A stretch of DNA of 64,000 nucleotides. It comes from Adiantum capillus-veneris. Its lineage: Eukaryota > Streptophyta > Polypodiopsida > Polypodiales > Pteridaceae. The stretch covers positions 58,105,709 to 58,169,708 of the forward strand of contig CM043971.1 of the NCBI GenBank assembly GCA_014529385.2, given 5' to 3'. Each line of letters opens with the position of its first letter. Position 1 is the stretch's first letter. The notes below the pieces were generated by a model, which did no database searches, had not been told where the DNA came from, and worked only from the letters and a program-made list of their open reading frames with translations. Below, in pieces: positions 11,179 to 23,757 of the stretch. A program made the position numbers and the translations under genes.

Positions 11179-11560
11179 TGTTAGTAGCAAGCTAACTCGG
11201 ATACCATATTTTGGAGCTCTCATTGTAAAAACACTTATTATTTTGATAAATCAAGAATATTGTAACTCGTATTTTTCGGATAAACTTTATAATTGATGAG
11301 CCGGGGCTACAAGCTTCCAGATTGTATCAACCTGTCTTTACCCATCTTTAGTTAGAGCCCCCAGATTATTAGTTTTGACCACGAAAAAACTTCGCTAAGG
11401 TATAAAAGCCAATTTTTGTAAGTTATTTTCAAGTTTTGGATAATGAAATACACAGCGTGAGCTAACGACACTCACTTCTCTCCTTCTCGTGCTTCCTACT
11501 CCCTCCTCGGTTGTCACATTGGAGTCGCGTCTGTTGCGTTGCAATCGCAGGTAAGAGCTC
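11179..11560 (+). repeat. LTR-like end (3' LTR candidate)
   Basis: Begins TGTTAGTAGC directly after a GAGGGGGAGAA purine tract at 11168-11178. Inside are a TATA box (TATAAAAGCC near 11400) and a poly(A)-signal-like AATGAAATA near 11444. The right boundary is uncertain, and no matching 5' copy was found upstream of 7248, so it may be a solo LTR or the survivor of a pair. Confidence 0.5.
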
Positions 11561-13299
11561 TACGCATTGACATAAGCATTTCACGGTAACCCGTAGCTTT
11601 TGGCGTTGCCGACGCATGGCCTAATTTCATCATAAGTAGGAATTTACACTTCAAAATCAAAAACTAAGTATAGGCGGGGCATTGGGGCATCATTGCTAAG
11701 CATTTAGATGCATTCTGGGTCGAAAACGACTAGGTCAAAAATCCACTACTATTAATAATCACGATTTTTGCACTTGACCTAAAGTGGGATTTGAGACCAT
11801 AAGCATGTGTGCTTAGGTCTTATAAACTTGTCCTAGAAGTTTTGTTACATTTGGATGTCATTTGATGCTGTAACGGATGTGATTTATTTGCCAATGAGCG
11901 ATTGCTTTTGGTGATTTCAGTCACTTGAGTGTAGCTTGAGTTAGATGCGAGTTGTTTGTTGTTTTTTGAGAGATTGACAACCTCTTGCAGCCTCTATGCA
12001 CTAGTCGAGTCAGCTTCCTTCCATGGATTGACAATTTAATCATGGTTCTCGCTAAATCTGCAACAAGATAGGAGTGAGGTTAGACACCCGTCCCACACTC
12101 ACTTAGAAGTAAGATCGCTGGCTCAAAAATAGCTAGGCAAACCCTACCATATGTCCTAAGTAAAAATACATTTTACTTGGAGTTAAGAGCATCATCTCAT
12201 AATAGCTAAGAAGCTTTCTGTTATGTGCAATTCCCACTTGGAAGTAAGAACAAATGTTTATAACAACCAAGGGAACTCCCTATGTCATACAAATCCTAAA
12301 AGAAAGAGCAAGCACTCAAACAACCAAGAGAGAAGTTACTACATTGCTGTTATTGAAACGTTCGTGGGGGGTTATCTCAATTTATATCCTAGTGCAACAA
12401 GGTTTTAAAAACATGCTTACTATCCTAGTCCTTAATACTCAAACCTATATCGTGTAGAGGAGTTTCACAAAGCGAGCAAGCCTTTTTGAGTGATCTCATT
12501 TTCAAGCATGTGCCACCATGTACTGCTATTATTCAATGTTGATTTTAGCTACCTTATCTTACACTAAGATCATGTAAAAGAAAAAGATGAACAATTACTA
12601 CAACAAATCTATTCAATTGACACACCTAAGACACGACACTCAAACTGTGTAAATAGAAAACAAACGGCAAACATGAACATCTCAACAACACCATTTTTTT
12701 GCAATTATTTATGTGATTATAAAGCACGATCATGAATAATGCTTGCACCTAAAGTTGTATGAAAGGTAATTCCATACCAAAAGAAACATAAACTTATGGC
12801 CAGCAATGTAGATGTTTTATGTATGCTCACTTCAGAAAATAGAAATGTCGCTAAAAATCCCCCATTTCAAGAATTGTAGGTAGTATGGTGCACAAACTAC
12901 TCAAAACAAACCAATTCAATCCTCAATGAGAAACAAAAAATTAAGACTATGTTAATAACAATAAAACATAGACATCAACATCACAACAATACCACATCTT
13001 GTCAATATGTTAAATGATTATAAAAATATAATTTGCTAATGGCTTAACCTACCGAAAGATTAAAACCAAAACAAAATTCATGACAGCCGTAAAGATAATA
13101 CATCTATGCTCACTACCTCAAATAACTCCGTTATAATCAAGGCAATGTGCATCATGACTCATGGGCAACAAAAGGCCAAGTTCATAACTTTGAAGAGAAC
13201 ATAGTAAAGATACGTGAGCACATGTGCATCATCATGAACCATCCATGAAACACCAGTATACTGCGCCACAATTTATAAGACATTGTAAAGACTCGTAAG
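11561..13299. other. No gene recognised
   Basis: AT-rich sequence, with short open frames only (two overlapping ones of 61-67 codons near 12223-12457 have no motif). From about 13260 onward it begins to show inverted similarity with sequence right of 14290, see the foldback entry. Confidence 0.55.
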
Positions 13300-14290
13300 G
13301 CATTTGCAAGACAATGGTGCCTAAGCATGTTGGTGGGGGTTTATTCAAAAATTTAAAACATGGAAACCATGAAAATTCATGAAATAACTTCATTGTTGTG
13401 TCGGAAACACCGAAAAACCTAAAAAACGACTATACATAAGTGTCATTTTGACATTTGGAGAGGGGGAAAAACAAATAATTGGCATCTAAAAATCGCTTGA
13501 AACTAGCCTATGGTGACATAATTGATTTACGAGGGATGGGAAAAAACAAGTAATTGAAATCCTTGAAACTAACCCATGGTGACACAAATTGATTTAGGGG
13601 GGTTCTAACACTTGGAGACAGAGACAAAAAGCAAAAAAGCAACCCAAAAACCCCATAAAGTCAATTTGTGGCGACACGGGTTGATTTTGGGGAATTCCAA
13701 CATACAAAGAAGGAGAAAAAAGCAAAAAATTGACCCAAAAAATCAATATGTCGTGATACAAATTCATTTGGAGGGTTCTAGCACATAGAGAGGGATAAAA
13801 TAGCAAAACATCAATTCAAAAATCTCCTAAAATCAATCCATGGCGACATGGATTGATTTGGGGGGTTCCAACACCCAAAGAGGGAGAAAAAAGCACAAAA
13901 TTGGCTCAAAAACCCCTTGAAATCAATCCATGGCAGTGGATTGATTTGGGGCTTGTCACCGCACATTAGTTTTGAGGGTTTTCAGGTTGATGTTTTTCTT
14001 TTTCCTTCCCTCTTCGAGTGTTTGAACCCCCCAATCAATCCGTGTCACCACGAATTGATTTTAGGGGATTTTCAAATCGTTTTTTTTTTAAATTTTCTCT
14101 CTCCCTAGGTGTCAAAATGACACAAATGATAGACGTTTTTGTATTTTGGAGTGTTCTAGATGCAATGGTGAGGTCAAAATCATGAAATTTCTCCTTTATT
14201 TCATAGTTTCTTATGTTTGACTTTTTTGGATAAGCGCATCCACCAATGTACTTAGCATTATTTCCTTAGTGATCTTTACAATGGCCTAAG
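13300..14290. repeat. Long foldback with internal 80-90 bp minisatellite
   Basis: The left part (to about 13930) and the reverse complement of the right part (from about 13960) share, in order, a CATTGTAAAG block, a GGTGG(G/A)..TTAT(T/C)CAAAAA block, CATGAAA blocks, a TGTCATTTTGACA block (13441 and 14110) and GAATTGATTTTAGGGG-type blocks. Within the left arm a unit of 80-90 bp recurs, marked by GGGTTC(C/T)AACAC at about 13601, 13691, 13774 and 13863. Several units hold a small palindrome of the form AATCAATCCATG..CATGGATTGATT. The whole could fold into one large imperfect hairpin. A foldback transposon, a MITE-like element or a small-RNA locus are possible readings. Confidence 0.6.
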
Positions 14291-15044
14291 CATCATGGGG
14301 TATTGCTTTATATAGGAACCAAACCTTATGAGTGTACTTTGTGGAGATGCAATTGCAAAATCTTTATCTCAAACTTAGGTGTTGATTTTATGCCCATAGC
14401 CTACTTTGTTTTGGACTCTAGATATGTATGTCACACTATGGTGCTATTTGAGAGATGATTTACTTTGCACTTATGTATGCAACGGTTGATTGGGATGTGT
14501 CTTTTAGATTGATACACATCTGGATGTGGTTCTGTGCAAATTGAGATTGTGGGGGATTTTTAGAGAGTTTTATGCATGGATTTGTGCAGTTTATTGTCAT
14601 GTATGACATATGTAGATACAAATGAGATCATTATAGCTCGAATTTTATAGAGTCACAGGTGTATAGGTTATAGGCATGTGGAGTTGTTCAAAGAGCTCCT
14701 CACGTAGAGTGAGTTTTGTTGCCATAGATTTGGCAGTTTATGTATGCCCATTGAGGATTTGTGATTGACACGGTTTTGTCGCTGGTAGATTTATGCGGTT
14801 TGTTCAACCAACAATTTGTCTTGCTTCTCTCCATCATGTTTGGACATCTTTTTAGCTTGATCTATGACAGATTGTGGATGAGAGATTTGATCTCTATTTA
14901 TGCACATCGTCTAGTTGGCTTCAGAAGTTTTGTGTATGTTGGTTTTGGTGAGATTTTTTGAGATTTTACTCAAATTATAAGGAAAAAAAATGTCGGATTT
15001 TTATTAGATTCTTGCCATACTTTACATGTATCTATAGTTTACTC

Positions 15045-15115
15045 TCTAATGGTTTAGTGGTCAAGTGTGACTCCCACTTTGATAGTGATTGAGTTTGAAT
15101 CTCACTTTTTGACAA
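15045..15115 (+). other. Possible tRNA-like (SINE head) segment
   Basis: TGGTTTAGTGG resembles a pol III A box and GAGTTTGAATCTC a B box, at tRNA-like spacing. The match is imperfect and no acceptor stem can be drawn. It may be chance within the Copia leader, since part of it is shared with 55440-56220 (-). Confidence 0.25.
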
Positions 15116-17116
15116 GTTTTGTCAATTTTGGAGATAGATTGGTGTTCTTGTATCGACTCTTGTAAGAGTGAGTTTTGTGTATGCTCATAGTGGCTGCAGG
15201 TTACATATAGCCGCAGGTTACACGTTCTACATGTCTACACATACAAATTTATGCAGTTGTCAGATTTTGTAACACTATTTATGGGATGTGTGGTTAGCAT
15301 TGCATTTGCTATTTACTTATGCATGTGGTCATGCATTTATGTTTGATTGAGAGCTATTTATTTGAGTCTTGAGTCATTGCTACTGTTGTGCTTATGTTAT
15401 CACTTAGCGCTTGGTTACGTGCAATTTTTTAATGGTTTTGGTAGAGGTTGGACACTGTTTTTTGTGCAGTTTCTTTGGTAGGGCTACATTGAGCTACAGG
15501 TTCCATATGTGTTGATTATAGTTATGATTGTGTAGTGGTTGAGGTGATCTCCCACTTTGGCATCTTTGATGCGATTTATGATTGAGATTTTGATTTGAGA
15601 TTTTGCTCAGTTTATAGGGGGGACTCTGCTAGTTTTCTCTCAGGATTTGTTGCCATAGTTTTGGTTTCATCACCATACACTTTTGTTGCATATGTGCTAT
15701 TTGCTGATATGACATCCGTCATGTGTGACAATTTATAGTTGATAGTGACAACTCTTGAGAGACAAAGGTCTCGTAGTTGCCGTCGATATATGTGATGTTG
15801 GCATTGTGGTCACCCTGGGCACATTAAGCATCATTGCATTTAATATATGAGGCAGCAATAGCGATGTATATGAGTTGTAGATGTGGTTTTGACACAGGCT
15901 AGAGAGGTGGCTTCATATGCCAATGACAGTGACATCATGTTTACCTCTAGCGTTCCTCTTGCTTATTGTCTTTGAGAGGTGGCACTTCTTCCCGTTGGTT
16001 TTTCTAGATGAGGATGCAATTTTCCATGTCATATTACATTGTAAGTGGTTTAGCACTTTCTCTAGTGAGAGCTTTGGTCGAGTGCACTTAGCCGATGGTT
16101 CAACATTTGACATTGTAGGAGTAGGAGATGTATGCTTGTCATTTCCTAGTGCCACATCATATACACTTTTTCATGTGCACTATGTTCCTCAGCTGAGACA
16201 GAGTTTGATCTCAGTCAAACAATTAGCAAATTGTGGATGTCGTATACTACTTAGGGAGTAGTCTTTCTAGATGCATTACACATCGATACTGATTTCTAGG
16301 GGAGCTAAGAGTGACTTGGTATATCCTATGCATGTATCTGAGATACGAGATGGCACAATTTTGATTTTGTTGCTGGCATATGATGAGCGAGAGATGAGAC
16401 GTGTCTCGTTTTCTCATGAGCTCCATCATGCTTATGAGATAAAGCATATAGGTGTGCACAACATGTCAATGGACTTTATAGAGGTAGAGCTGGATCCAGA
16501 TTGCTCCAATGAGACACAACAAGCATTTTCTATGTATATAAAGGTAGAGCGTGTCTGCTTCCTAAAGACACATGCAGAGCTGATGGACATGGATTTCTTT
16601 GATCTGCTCATGCTATAGGCTGATGAGTTGATGCCATGACACACAGTTCCACCTATGGATGAGAGGGACGTACCCATCCCAGTGTCGGCAATGCCACATC
16701 CTTATGTGATGAGTAGTCTTGATGATGCAGTGCATGCAAATGGAATTGAGGAGGCTAGTAGAGCCATATTTGTGCAAATTTTGTTAGTGTTTGGGCATCT
16801 CATGTATGAACTACTACTTTCAAGGCTTGACCTAGCAATTACAGTGGGAGAATTGTAGCAGGGATTGTCATTTGTATGATGATTTACACTAGCATGATGC
16901 ATTATGGAGCTATGCATACCATACAAGGATATTTGTGGGATTTGCATGCAAGCTCTAGCGCGGATACACACTCTCGCCTATCATTGAGCCAATACGACAA
17001 CATGCAGATCGAGCGAGTGAGCATGTGGAGAGGGTCTCTCACCTATTTTCTTGTACATACTAGTAGTTTAGGCAGTAGGACCCTCTTATTGACACATTCG
17101 CCTTTAAATGGGAGGT

Positions 17117-17338
17117 TGTTGGGACCAGACATCCAGTGTTCGGCTCCCCACTCACTTCACTAGACTTATTCTTTCTACATAAAAGAATAAGGTGTCTCAC
17201 ACATTTGAGTTGTGAGTACTCCACCCACACACAGTCTATCACTCTACACTCACTGCATGTGCACCCACACCACACAACTTCCACAATGGCGTAATTTTTA
17301 GTTAAGTCCATCATTGCTGGACGACATGATTTCAACAC
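17117..17338 (+). repeat. 3' LTR of family B Copia fossil
   Basis: Starts TGTTGGGACC directly after the purine tract and may end at ATTTCAACA. The start is well supported. The end is the best TG..CA partner but is not confirmed by a second copy. Confidence 0.45.
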
Positions 17339-17734
17339 TTCAGCAAAGTCCCTAAGCAGCCTGCTAAAAATATTCAGTTACAACCTATAAGAAAAATATG
17401 CATACATACACCTATTTCAAAGAACTCAACAGTGTCTGTGAGCACTGCAACAAAACAAAAAAAAATTCACCATAAAAATGTGGATCTCAAGAATCGCAAA
17501 CCTTACCTTTTTTGCATGCAAACTCACTCTAACTCCAAAACGGGGGTCAAAACGCACCCGAAATGAAAATTTGGCAACACAATTGAAGTCCAAAGGATCG
17601 ATCACAAACCTTAGATGCACAATCTCCAAAAAGAAGCACCTCAATTGGAGATCATTTGATGATGGCTCCCAGGAATCCCAGACCGCTTCTGTTGCTACTC
17701 TTGATTGCTACTCCAAGCTCCTCAGACACAACCA

Positions 17735-17747
17735 GGCTCTAATACCA
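17735..17747 (-). other. Primer binding site (initiator Met type)
   Basis: TGGTATTAGAGCC on the minus strand, one transition away from the common plant TGGTATCAGAGC site, directly abutting an LTR end. Confidence 0.6.
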
Positions 17748-18179
<432 letters not shown>

Positions 18180-18883
18180 TATCAATTGCTACCGAGGCTA
18201 AAACCTAGGCTTTTTATATTAATTTTCATTGATCAATATCATATAGATCGACATCTTTATTGATCCATTTGTAAGAGGATATATACAATTTTTTTAAAAC
18301 TATGATGTGTCATCATATAATACGTTCAAATAATTGAGATGAGCATACTATACCACCATTATTCACATTGAAAAAAATTCACAAATAAATTTTATGCAAC
18401 CTAGATTTCCATTAGCCTTTTACACAAATGAGGCATCACAATTGTATCTTCTCCTATATTGCCCATGTAGAGGTGCCGACTACTGTGTTGGCTCATACAT
18501 TGGCTTTGAAAGGGGGGTAAAACCTAAGGATGGCTCATCGAGACTCTTCTTGTGAGGATGGAGACTATCGCATGCATTTCTACACACAACCATACTCCTC
18601 TTATAGGCCTCTTGTCCTACCTAGATGGCCATGCCCCTTGACTTGCATACCTAGCTGGCCATACCCCCTAGTCCTACCCATGACTAGACATTACACCCCC
18701 TTGAAGGAGAGTTTTTATCTTAAAAAACATCAATGCAACAATTTCTTCTTAAGAACATTAATGTTTCCAAAATTTAAACTCGCATCAAGTCAACTGATCC
18801 ACATGATAATTATCAAATCTAGTATTCATATGTGGAACTATCTGCTTGTACCAAAAACTGAATTGAACGACTACAATCAAGCA
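18180..18883. other. No gene recognised
   Basis: AT-rich in its first half. An open frame at 18530-18910 (126 codons) has no motif and runs into a repeat, so it is not called as a gene. A TAGATGGCCATGCCCC / TAGCTGGCCATACCCC pair near 18620-18668 is a small local duplication. Confidence 0.5.
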
Positions 18884-19150
18884 TTGCTAAATCTAAGGAG
18901 GATCAGATAGATTACCATTCATGGTTAAGTAGTCACTTAATTAACAATAATTCCATGCACAAGAGAATAATGAAAATAGAGATGCTTGATTACTAGAAAG
19001 ATGTGATAATTTGTACAGTGGTGTCTTTGCTTAATGGCCCTCTTAGATGAGAGATAATGGCATGTAGGTGGAAAATAGGTAGGCATGCAAAGTGTAGGGA
19101 TGCTTCCCACTAGAGTGGGTGAGATGAGCATCATTAGAGGTAGTCAAAAT
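18884..19150 (-). repeat. Decayed LTR, relative of 25203-25556
   Basis: Runs colinear with the LTR at 25203-25556 in the same orientation, sharing ATCTAAGGA, TAATTAACA, ATTACTAGAAAGATGTGA, AAGTGTAGGGATGCTTCCCACTAGA and CATCATTAGAGGTAGT blocks. It lacks some interior sequence of that copy. No primer site is visible beside it, so it is probably a solo or partial LTR. Orientation is taken from the better copy. Confidence 0.55.
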
Positions 19151-19359
19151 CCTAGGATTGATTAAGATACATCATGCCTAGGTCTAAATGGATTCAATAG
19201 GTCATGGTTCATACAAGGCTCCCTTAGGCCATTGCATGATGCATCCAAGTGTGAACCATAGCATGATGTCTCCTGCTCGACTTGTTGGGGCTGCTATGTC
19301 TGATTATCTTTTGTGTCAGCATTTGGGGTCGGTATTTGTGTGTCATTGGGTGATGATGT

Positions 19360-22300
19360 ATGTCAGAGAGACCTAGCACAGTATCTAGAGTCTATTACAA
19401 TGGGACTCATGCCCAAGCAGTAAATATTGATCCCTTTCATTATCGCCAAACCATAGATAAAGAAGGAGAACAAGATGTTTCTAAAATGCAACTAGAGGAT
19501 CAGGTAGGGGAGAGTTCAGGAGCAACAGATGGAAGGCAAGTGAGGCAATTTGTAGGAGCTTTACTCTTGATAGCAAGATATGCGAGAAGTAGGAGAAGAC
19601 TCCACTTTGACGCCTATAGGTCTCTACCAGGCAAAGACCTAGGAGAGTGCCTCAACCTATCCCTATGGCCCAACCACCTCCTAACCCTAAGGTTAAAGCA
19701 ACAAAATTTAGAGGAAAGTCTAGTGAAGATGCAAATTGTCATGTGGCTCAGTTTGAAAGTAAACGGCAAGCAAGTGGATATCAGGTCATGTTTGGTGATC
19801 CAATAAAAATTCCGCAGTTTACAACAACATTGGAAGGTAAAGCTATGAGCCGATTTAGCCAGTATGTTATTGCACACTTTGCAAATTATTCTGCACTCAG
19901 AGATGCATATTTACAGAGCTTTAGAAAGGAAAAAACTCCAACAGACGTATCGAACAAAATCAGAGACATTAGGTAAGGAAATATGTTGGTGGAAGATTAT
20001 ACTCAAAGAATTTGGATTTTGGTGGAAAGGTTATAGGGTAATGAGAGACCCATAGATGAAATGTTAGCACATTACTTTTTGAAAGGTTTTGAAAGGGATT
20101 GAAGAATGTTGTGGCCAACATTGACATTGCAAGTGGTTTCAAAATTTTGGTCACAACTACAGCAAGAGTTGAAAAAAAGCTTCGTATGACCAAGACAAAA
20201 ACCAAAAGCAAGAATAGCTATGATTCAGAAGCTAAATTAGATGCTAAGTCTAAAACTGGTGAAGATAGTTATTCAGAGGTGTCATCTGAAAGCGAGGCTT
20301 ATAACAAGAAGGGCAAGAAGAAGAAGAATCATAGTGATAAGAAGAAGAAGGATAAGGAGGATCTAATTACCAAGTTGAAGAAGAGTGGGAATGTTGTGGT
20401 ACCTCAGAAGGAAAAGCAGTATTGTCATATTTGTGAAAGAGAAGTGCATAATACAACACAATGTGGTATAATCCCAATAACAGGGGTAGACCAAGTACCA
20501 ATGCAAGTAGATGAAGGAATGATGTTGAAATAAATCAAGTGTCTCCATTCAAGAGAAGACCACCATTTCAGAGACCTTCCAGACCTCCAAGGCCTTGGAG
20601 AAACCAAGACGATAATCAGAGAAGACCACCAAGGGTGATGCCATGTGTTTATTGTGGTGCACCAGATCATTGTGTTGGTATGAATTATGCTTTGTGGGTA
20701 AGCATAGAGAAGAAAGAGGTATGCCAGTAGTTCTTTACAATCAAGATAACGAGCAAGGTATGCCACCTTAGCAACAGCAAAATCCAACACAACCTCAAGA
20801 AAATGTTATTATAATTGATGTACTTGATCATCAAGAACCACAAGAGCAAAACCAAGAAAGTTAGGAGCAACTGATGAAGGAGAATTGTGATGAGTGGGCA
20901 TGTGATTGTAATTAGTGTTTGGACATTTGGGATGCCGGTGTAATGGAAGTTACTAGGTCAAAAGGAAAGGGGCCAATTGACTCGAAAGAGCAGAAGGGAA
21001 TCAAGGATCAGGTTCAAAAGCACGTTCAAAAGAAGCAGAAGAATCAGATTATGGAGGATCCAAATTTAGACATTCATATGGAGCAAATCAAGCACCAATT
21101 TGATAGACCTTCAGTAAGAGATGATACGGATTGGTTTGAGTTATTAATTAAATCCCCATTAGACCAGTTTTTGTGTATGGTTTCAGCTTTTAAGGAGAGG
21201 TTGTTGAATAGATTGTTACTAAAGGAATATCCAATTCAGACAGACCAAATTGGTGAACCAATAGCTCACACCATTGATCCAGCATATGTGGATTTTGTAG
21301 TCTCTGTCATAAAGTTCTTTTTCAAGGAATCTTATTTGATAATATATTGTTGGATGGAGGATCTGAAGTAAACATTCTACTTTAGTCAATATATTTGAAA
21401 ATAGGTAAATTGGAACCAACACCGTAAAGATGGCAGATCAGAGAAGGGTTCAACCCTTAGGAATTTTCAAACAGTAGTCTATTCAGATTGCATGTATAAA
21501 CTTTCAAGTGAATTTAGTGGTGATCAAAATGAAGCAAGGGAATGCTTCTTATGAGATGTAATGGGGTAGACCTTGGTTCAGACTAGCTAAATTCAAACAA
21601 GATTGGGGTGAGAACTAGGTGGTTTTGAGAAAAGGTAAACAGGTAATAACCATTCCTATGTTGGGCAGGAAGAACATTTCTGTCAAGCAGAGATCATTGT
21701 ATGCTGAGATCATTAATTTGGCTGAGAAGATTGAGGATGAAGAAGAAGAAGCACTTTTACAGGCTAATCCAACCATTGTACCTTTGAGGTGGATATAGAA
21801 GGATTTTTTTAAAAGGAGGATGAATTGGAAGAACAAGATTTTGATCTAGTTCCAGGGGAGAAAATACAGGGAAATGTTACCATTGAGGACTCAGAGATGG
21901 TTGTAAAGATGTTAACTAGAGTTCAATTTTGTTTTAGCAAGCAATAGATGCTGTTAGAAAATCAGATGCAGGCAATGTCTAAAACAGTGGTAGCAAAGGT
22001 GTTGTTGCAAGGGCAGACTGACATGGTGCAAAATTTGAGGTTAAAAATGGAGAACTTAAAGATCAAGCATAAAGATGAGGTGCAGGATATTTTGATGCAG
22101 CATAAAAGTGAATTGGAAAGAGTCAAAATGTCTTTAGGGATGTTCAGAGAGTGGACCATGACCTTGGAAGAAAAAGTAATGAGTGAATTGGAGCAATTGG
22201 CAAGCAAAAATGCAGAGTTGCAGGTTCACAATATGATGTTTGACCAAAGACTAAAGCCCTTGTTGGATATGGAAAATCACATGCTGGATCAAGAAGAGTT

Positions 22301-23290
22301 AGATGTTAATGGGGTGTTAATGTCATAAGGGGATGTGTAGGTGCTTAGGCAACAACTAATGGATGGTATGCAGAAGGCATGGAAATCAATGAGAGAGAGG
22401 TTGATTACTGTGTTAAAGCACCCATATGAAATGGTGAAAACTGGTTTTGTCAGTACCCATGAGGTTGATTTGCTGATGGAGGTGGATAATATCAAGAAGG
22501 AAAGAGAGTATTGGATCATTAGGGAAAATTTGGACTCTTAAAGGGGCCCATAATGAGGTTTGACTTTGCCTCTCTTGTACAAAGTGGGCAACCCGGTGAA
22601 GTACATAAACGCTTTGTCAAAACCCTTTAAACCAACATATCATTGGAAGGTAGGTTCTAAATCCCCAAACTTTGACAAATTTGGAGTTGATTATAGAGGT
22701 TATGGCCTCCCCACTGAATCTAAAATGGGGGAGAGATTCCAATTATAAGACGAAGTTGTCACATCAAAAATGGAATCTTCTAGAATATAAGGAATCTAAT
22801 GGCATGATATATATCAATGGATAGATCTTGATGAGTACATTCAAAATCCAAAAGTTCCAACAAGTTTTGATTTCATTTGTAAAAATTTTACCATGTGCCT
22901 GTTTTGGACAAGAGGAAGAAAGTCAAAGTCCTTATAGAGCCCATTTGAGAGTCCAAAATTTCCCTAATGTAAGCAAGTGCAGGAACTTAAAGCAAAACAA
23001 AATGAGAAGCTGTTGATTGAAGTGGAGCAATAGTCTGAAGAGTAGGCTGAGTGTTCATACAAACCACTGCAAGAGAAAGGCAACCAAGGATTAAAAAAGA
23101 AGGTGAGTGCTGAGCCAGAAGTGGAGGTAGTAGCTAAAGTTGTCTTAGCAAATTCTACAATAATAGCAACTACTAGTTATGAGCAAGTGGAGGTTCTTTT
23201 GCCTAAAGCTCAAGGTGCTACTGATGTTTCTAAAACTATGGAGAAATGAAGTATAGGTCTAAGCATATTCAAATTGAGAAAAGATGTATC
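19360..23290 (+). mobile_element. Ty3/Gypsy fossil: gag, protease, coiled-coil region
   Basis: Parts in order: gag capsid-like block (KATKFRGKSSEDANCHVAQF near 19696-19755, ending FLKGFE near 20080); a highly charged K/D/S-rich linker (20160-20390); zinc-knuckle-like cysteine motifs (CHICEREVHNTTQC near 20428-20470 and CVYCGAPDHCVG near 20644-20680); retropepsin with a DGGSEVN active-site block near 21353-21373; then a long coiled coil at 21948-22541. Reverse transcriptase and integrase are not seen. The element is broken in several places. The charged linker and gag block place it in Gypsy. Lineage within Gypsy is not assigned. Confidence 0.65.
21948..22328 (+). CDS. Coiled-coil ORF downstream of the Gypsy protease block
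   Basis: A 126-residue frame with regular heptads (METs, L, V and K/E alternate; MENLKIKHKDEVQDILMQH in the middle). A continuation with similar character follows at 22341-22541. It sits where reverse transcriptase would be expected in an ordinary Gypsy element. It may be an extra structural protein of a non-autonomous lineage, comparable with the coiled coil at 9524-10159. No family recognised. Confidence 0.4.
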   Translation: MLLENQMQAMSKTVVAKVLLQGQTDMVQNLRLKMENLKIKHKDEVQDILMQHKSELERVKMSLGMFREWTMTLEEKVMSELEQLASKNAELQVHNMMFDQRLKPLLDMENHMLDQEELDVNGVLMS

Positions 23291-23757
23291 TTTTTGAACT
23301 TATTTTGTGGTTAGATTGTATTTTGATCAAGGGATATGTAAATTTGGGTCCGATTTCTACCAAAATCCACCATCGGGATGTGCCATGTGTTGAAAGGGTA
23401 ATTGCTTAGTCTAAATGGTGCTCAACCGGATTTGCTGGTTAGTGGGAATTATGCTCGATCGGATACTGCTAGGTCGGACTGTGTTGACTCGGATGTGTAT
23501 GCCAAGAACATCTAGTTAGAATAGTTGTAAATATTTTTTCTAGTAGTTGTAGTTTGTACGTGTTAGAGATGAGAGAACGGGATGTAGAAGTCTTAGCTAT
23601 GGGTTTCTTTGTTGTATTTGATATTCTCTTATGTTCTATTTTATTGAATCAGAAGTTATATATCTGTGTTCTTTGTTGAGTCTGATCATGGAATAGGTGT
23701 CTATTCTTTGTCTGAGAGTATGTGTTGAGAGAGATTCATGTGTTGTTGAACCCAACA
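23291..23757 (+). repeat. LTR-like segment with adjacent primer-site-like sequence
   Basis: Ends in GAACCCAACA, followed 11 bases on by CTATCAGAGCAATG, which resembles a plant initiator-Met primer site with two changes. That order (LTR end, then primer site) marks a 5' LTR of another plus-strand element or an LTR shared with the Gypsy fossil to the left. The left boundary is not determined. Confidence 0.35.

Larger units (their letters stand above)
14560..17338 (+). mobile_element. Ty1/Copia fossil (family B): leader, gag end, protease region, 3' LTR
   Basis: Parts in order: a long leader (about 14560-15780) similar in style and in a TTGTCAGATTTTG.AACACTA block to the leader of the whole element at 32480; a CCHC zinc knuckle (CWHCGHPGHIKHHC) near 15794-15838; a protease-to-preintegrase block (VHLADGSTFDIVGVGD and FHVHYVPQLRQSLISV near 16080-16230); scattered RT/RNase H-like pieces to about 17090; a TTTAAATGGGAGG tract at 17103-17115; and a 3' LTR. 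The tract and LTR start resemble those at 38511-38532, so this is an older relative of that element. It is broken in many places and much of pol is not readable. Confidence 0.65.

Noticed and set aside
7248-11560. Complete LTR element with matched LTRs
   Set aside because: The sequence around the TATA box at 7248 does not align with the LTR-like end at 11179, so no pair could be shown.
13430-13930. CRISPR-like array
   Set aside because: Units are degenerate, without uniform repeats and unique spacers, and the DNA is plant nuclear.
13594-14108. Frames with a repeated FPSL..GIPQNQPVSPQ-like peptide in the foldback
   Set aside because: Repetition mirrors the minisatellite; hydrophobic readings occur on both strands.
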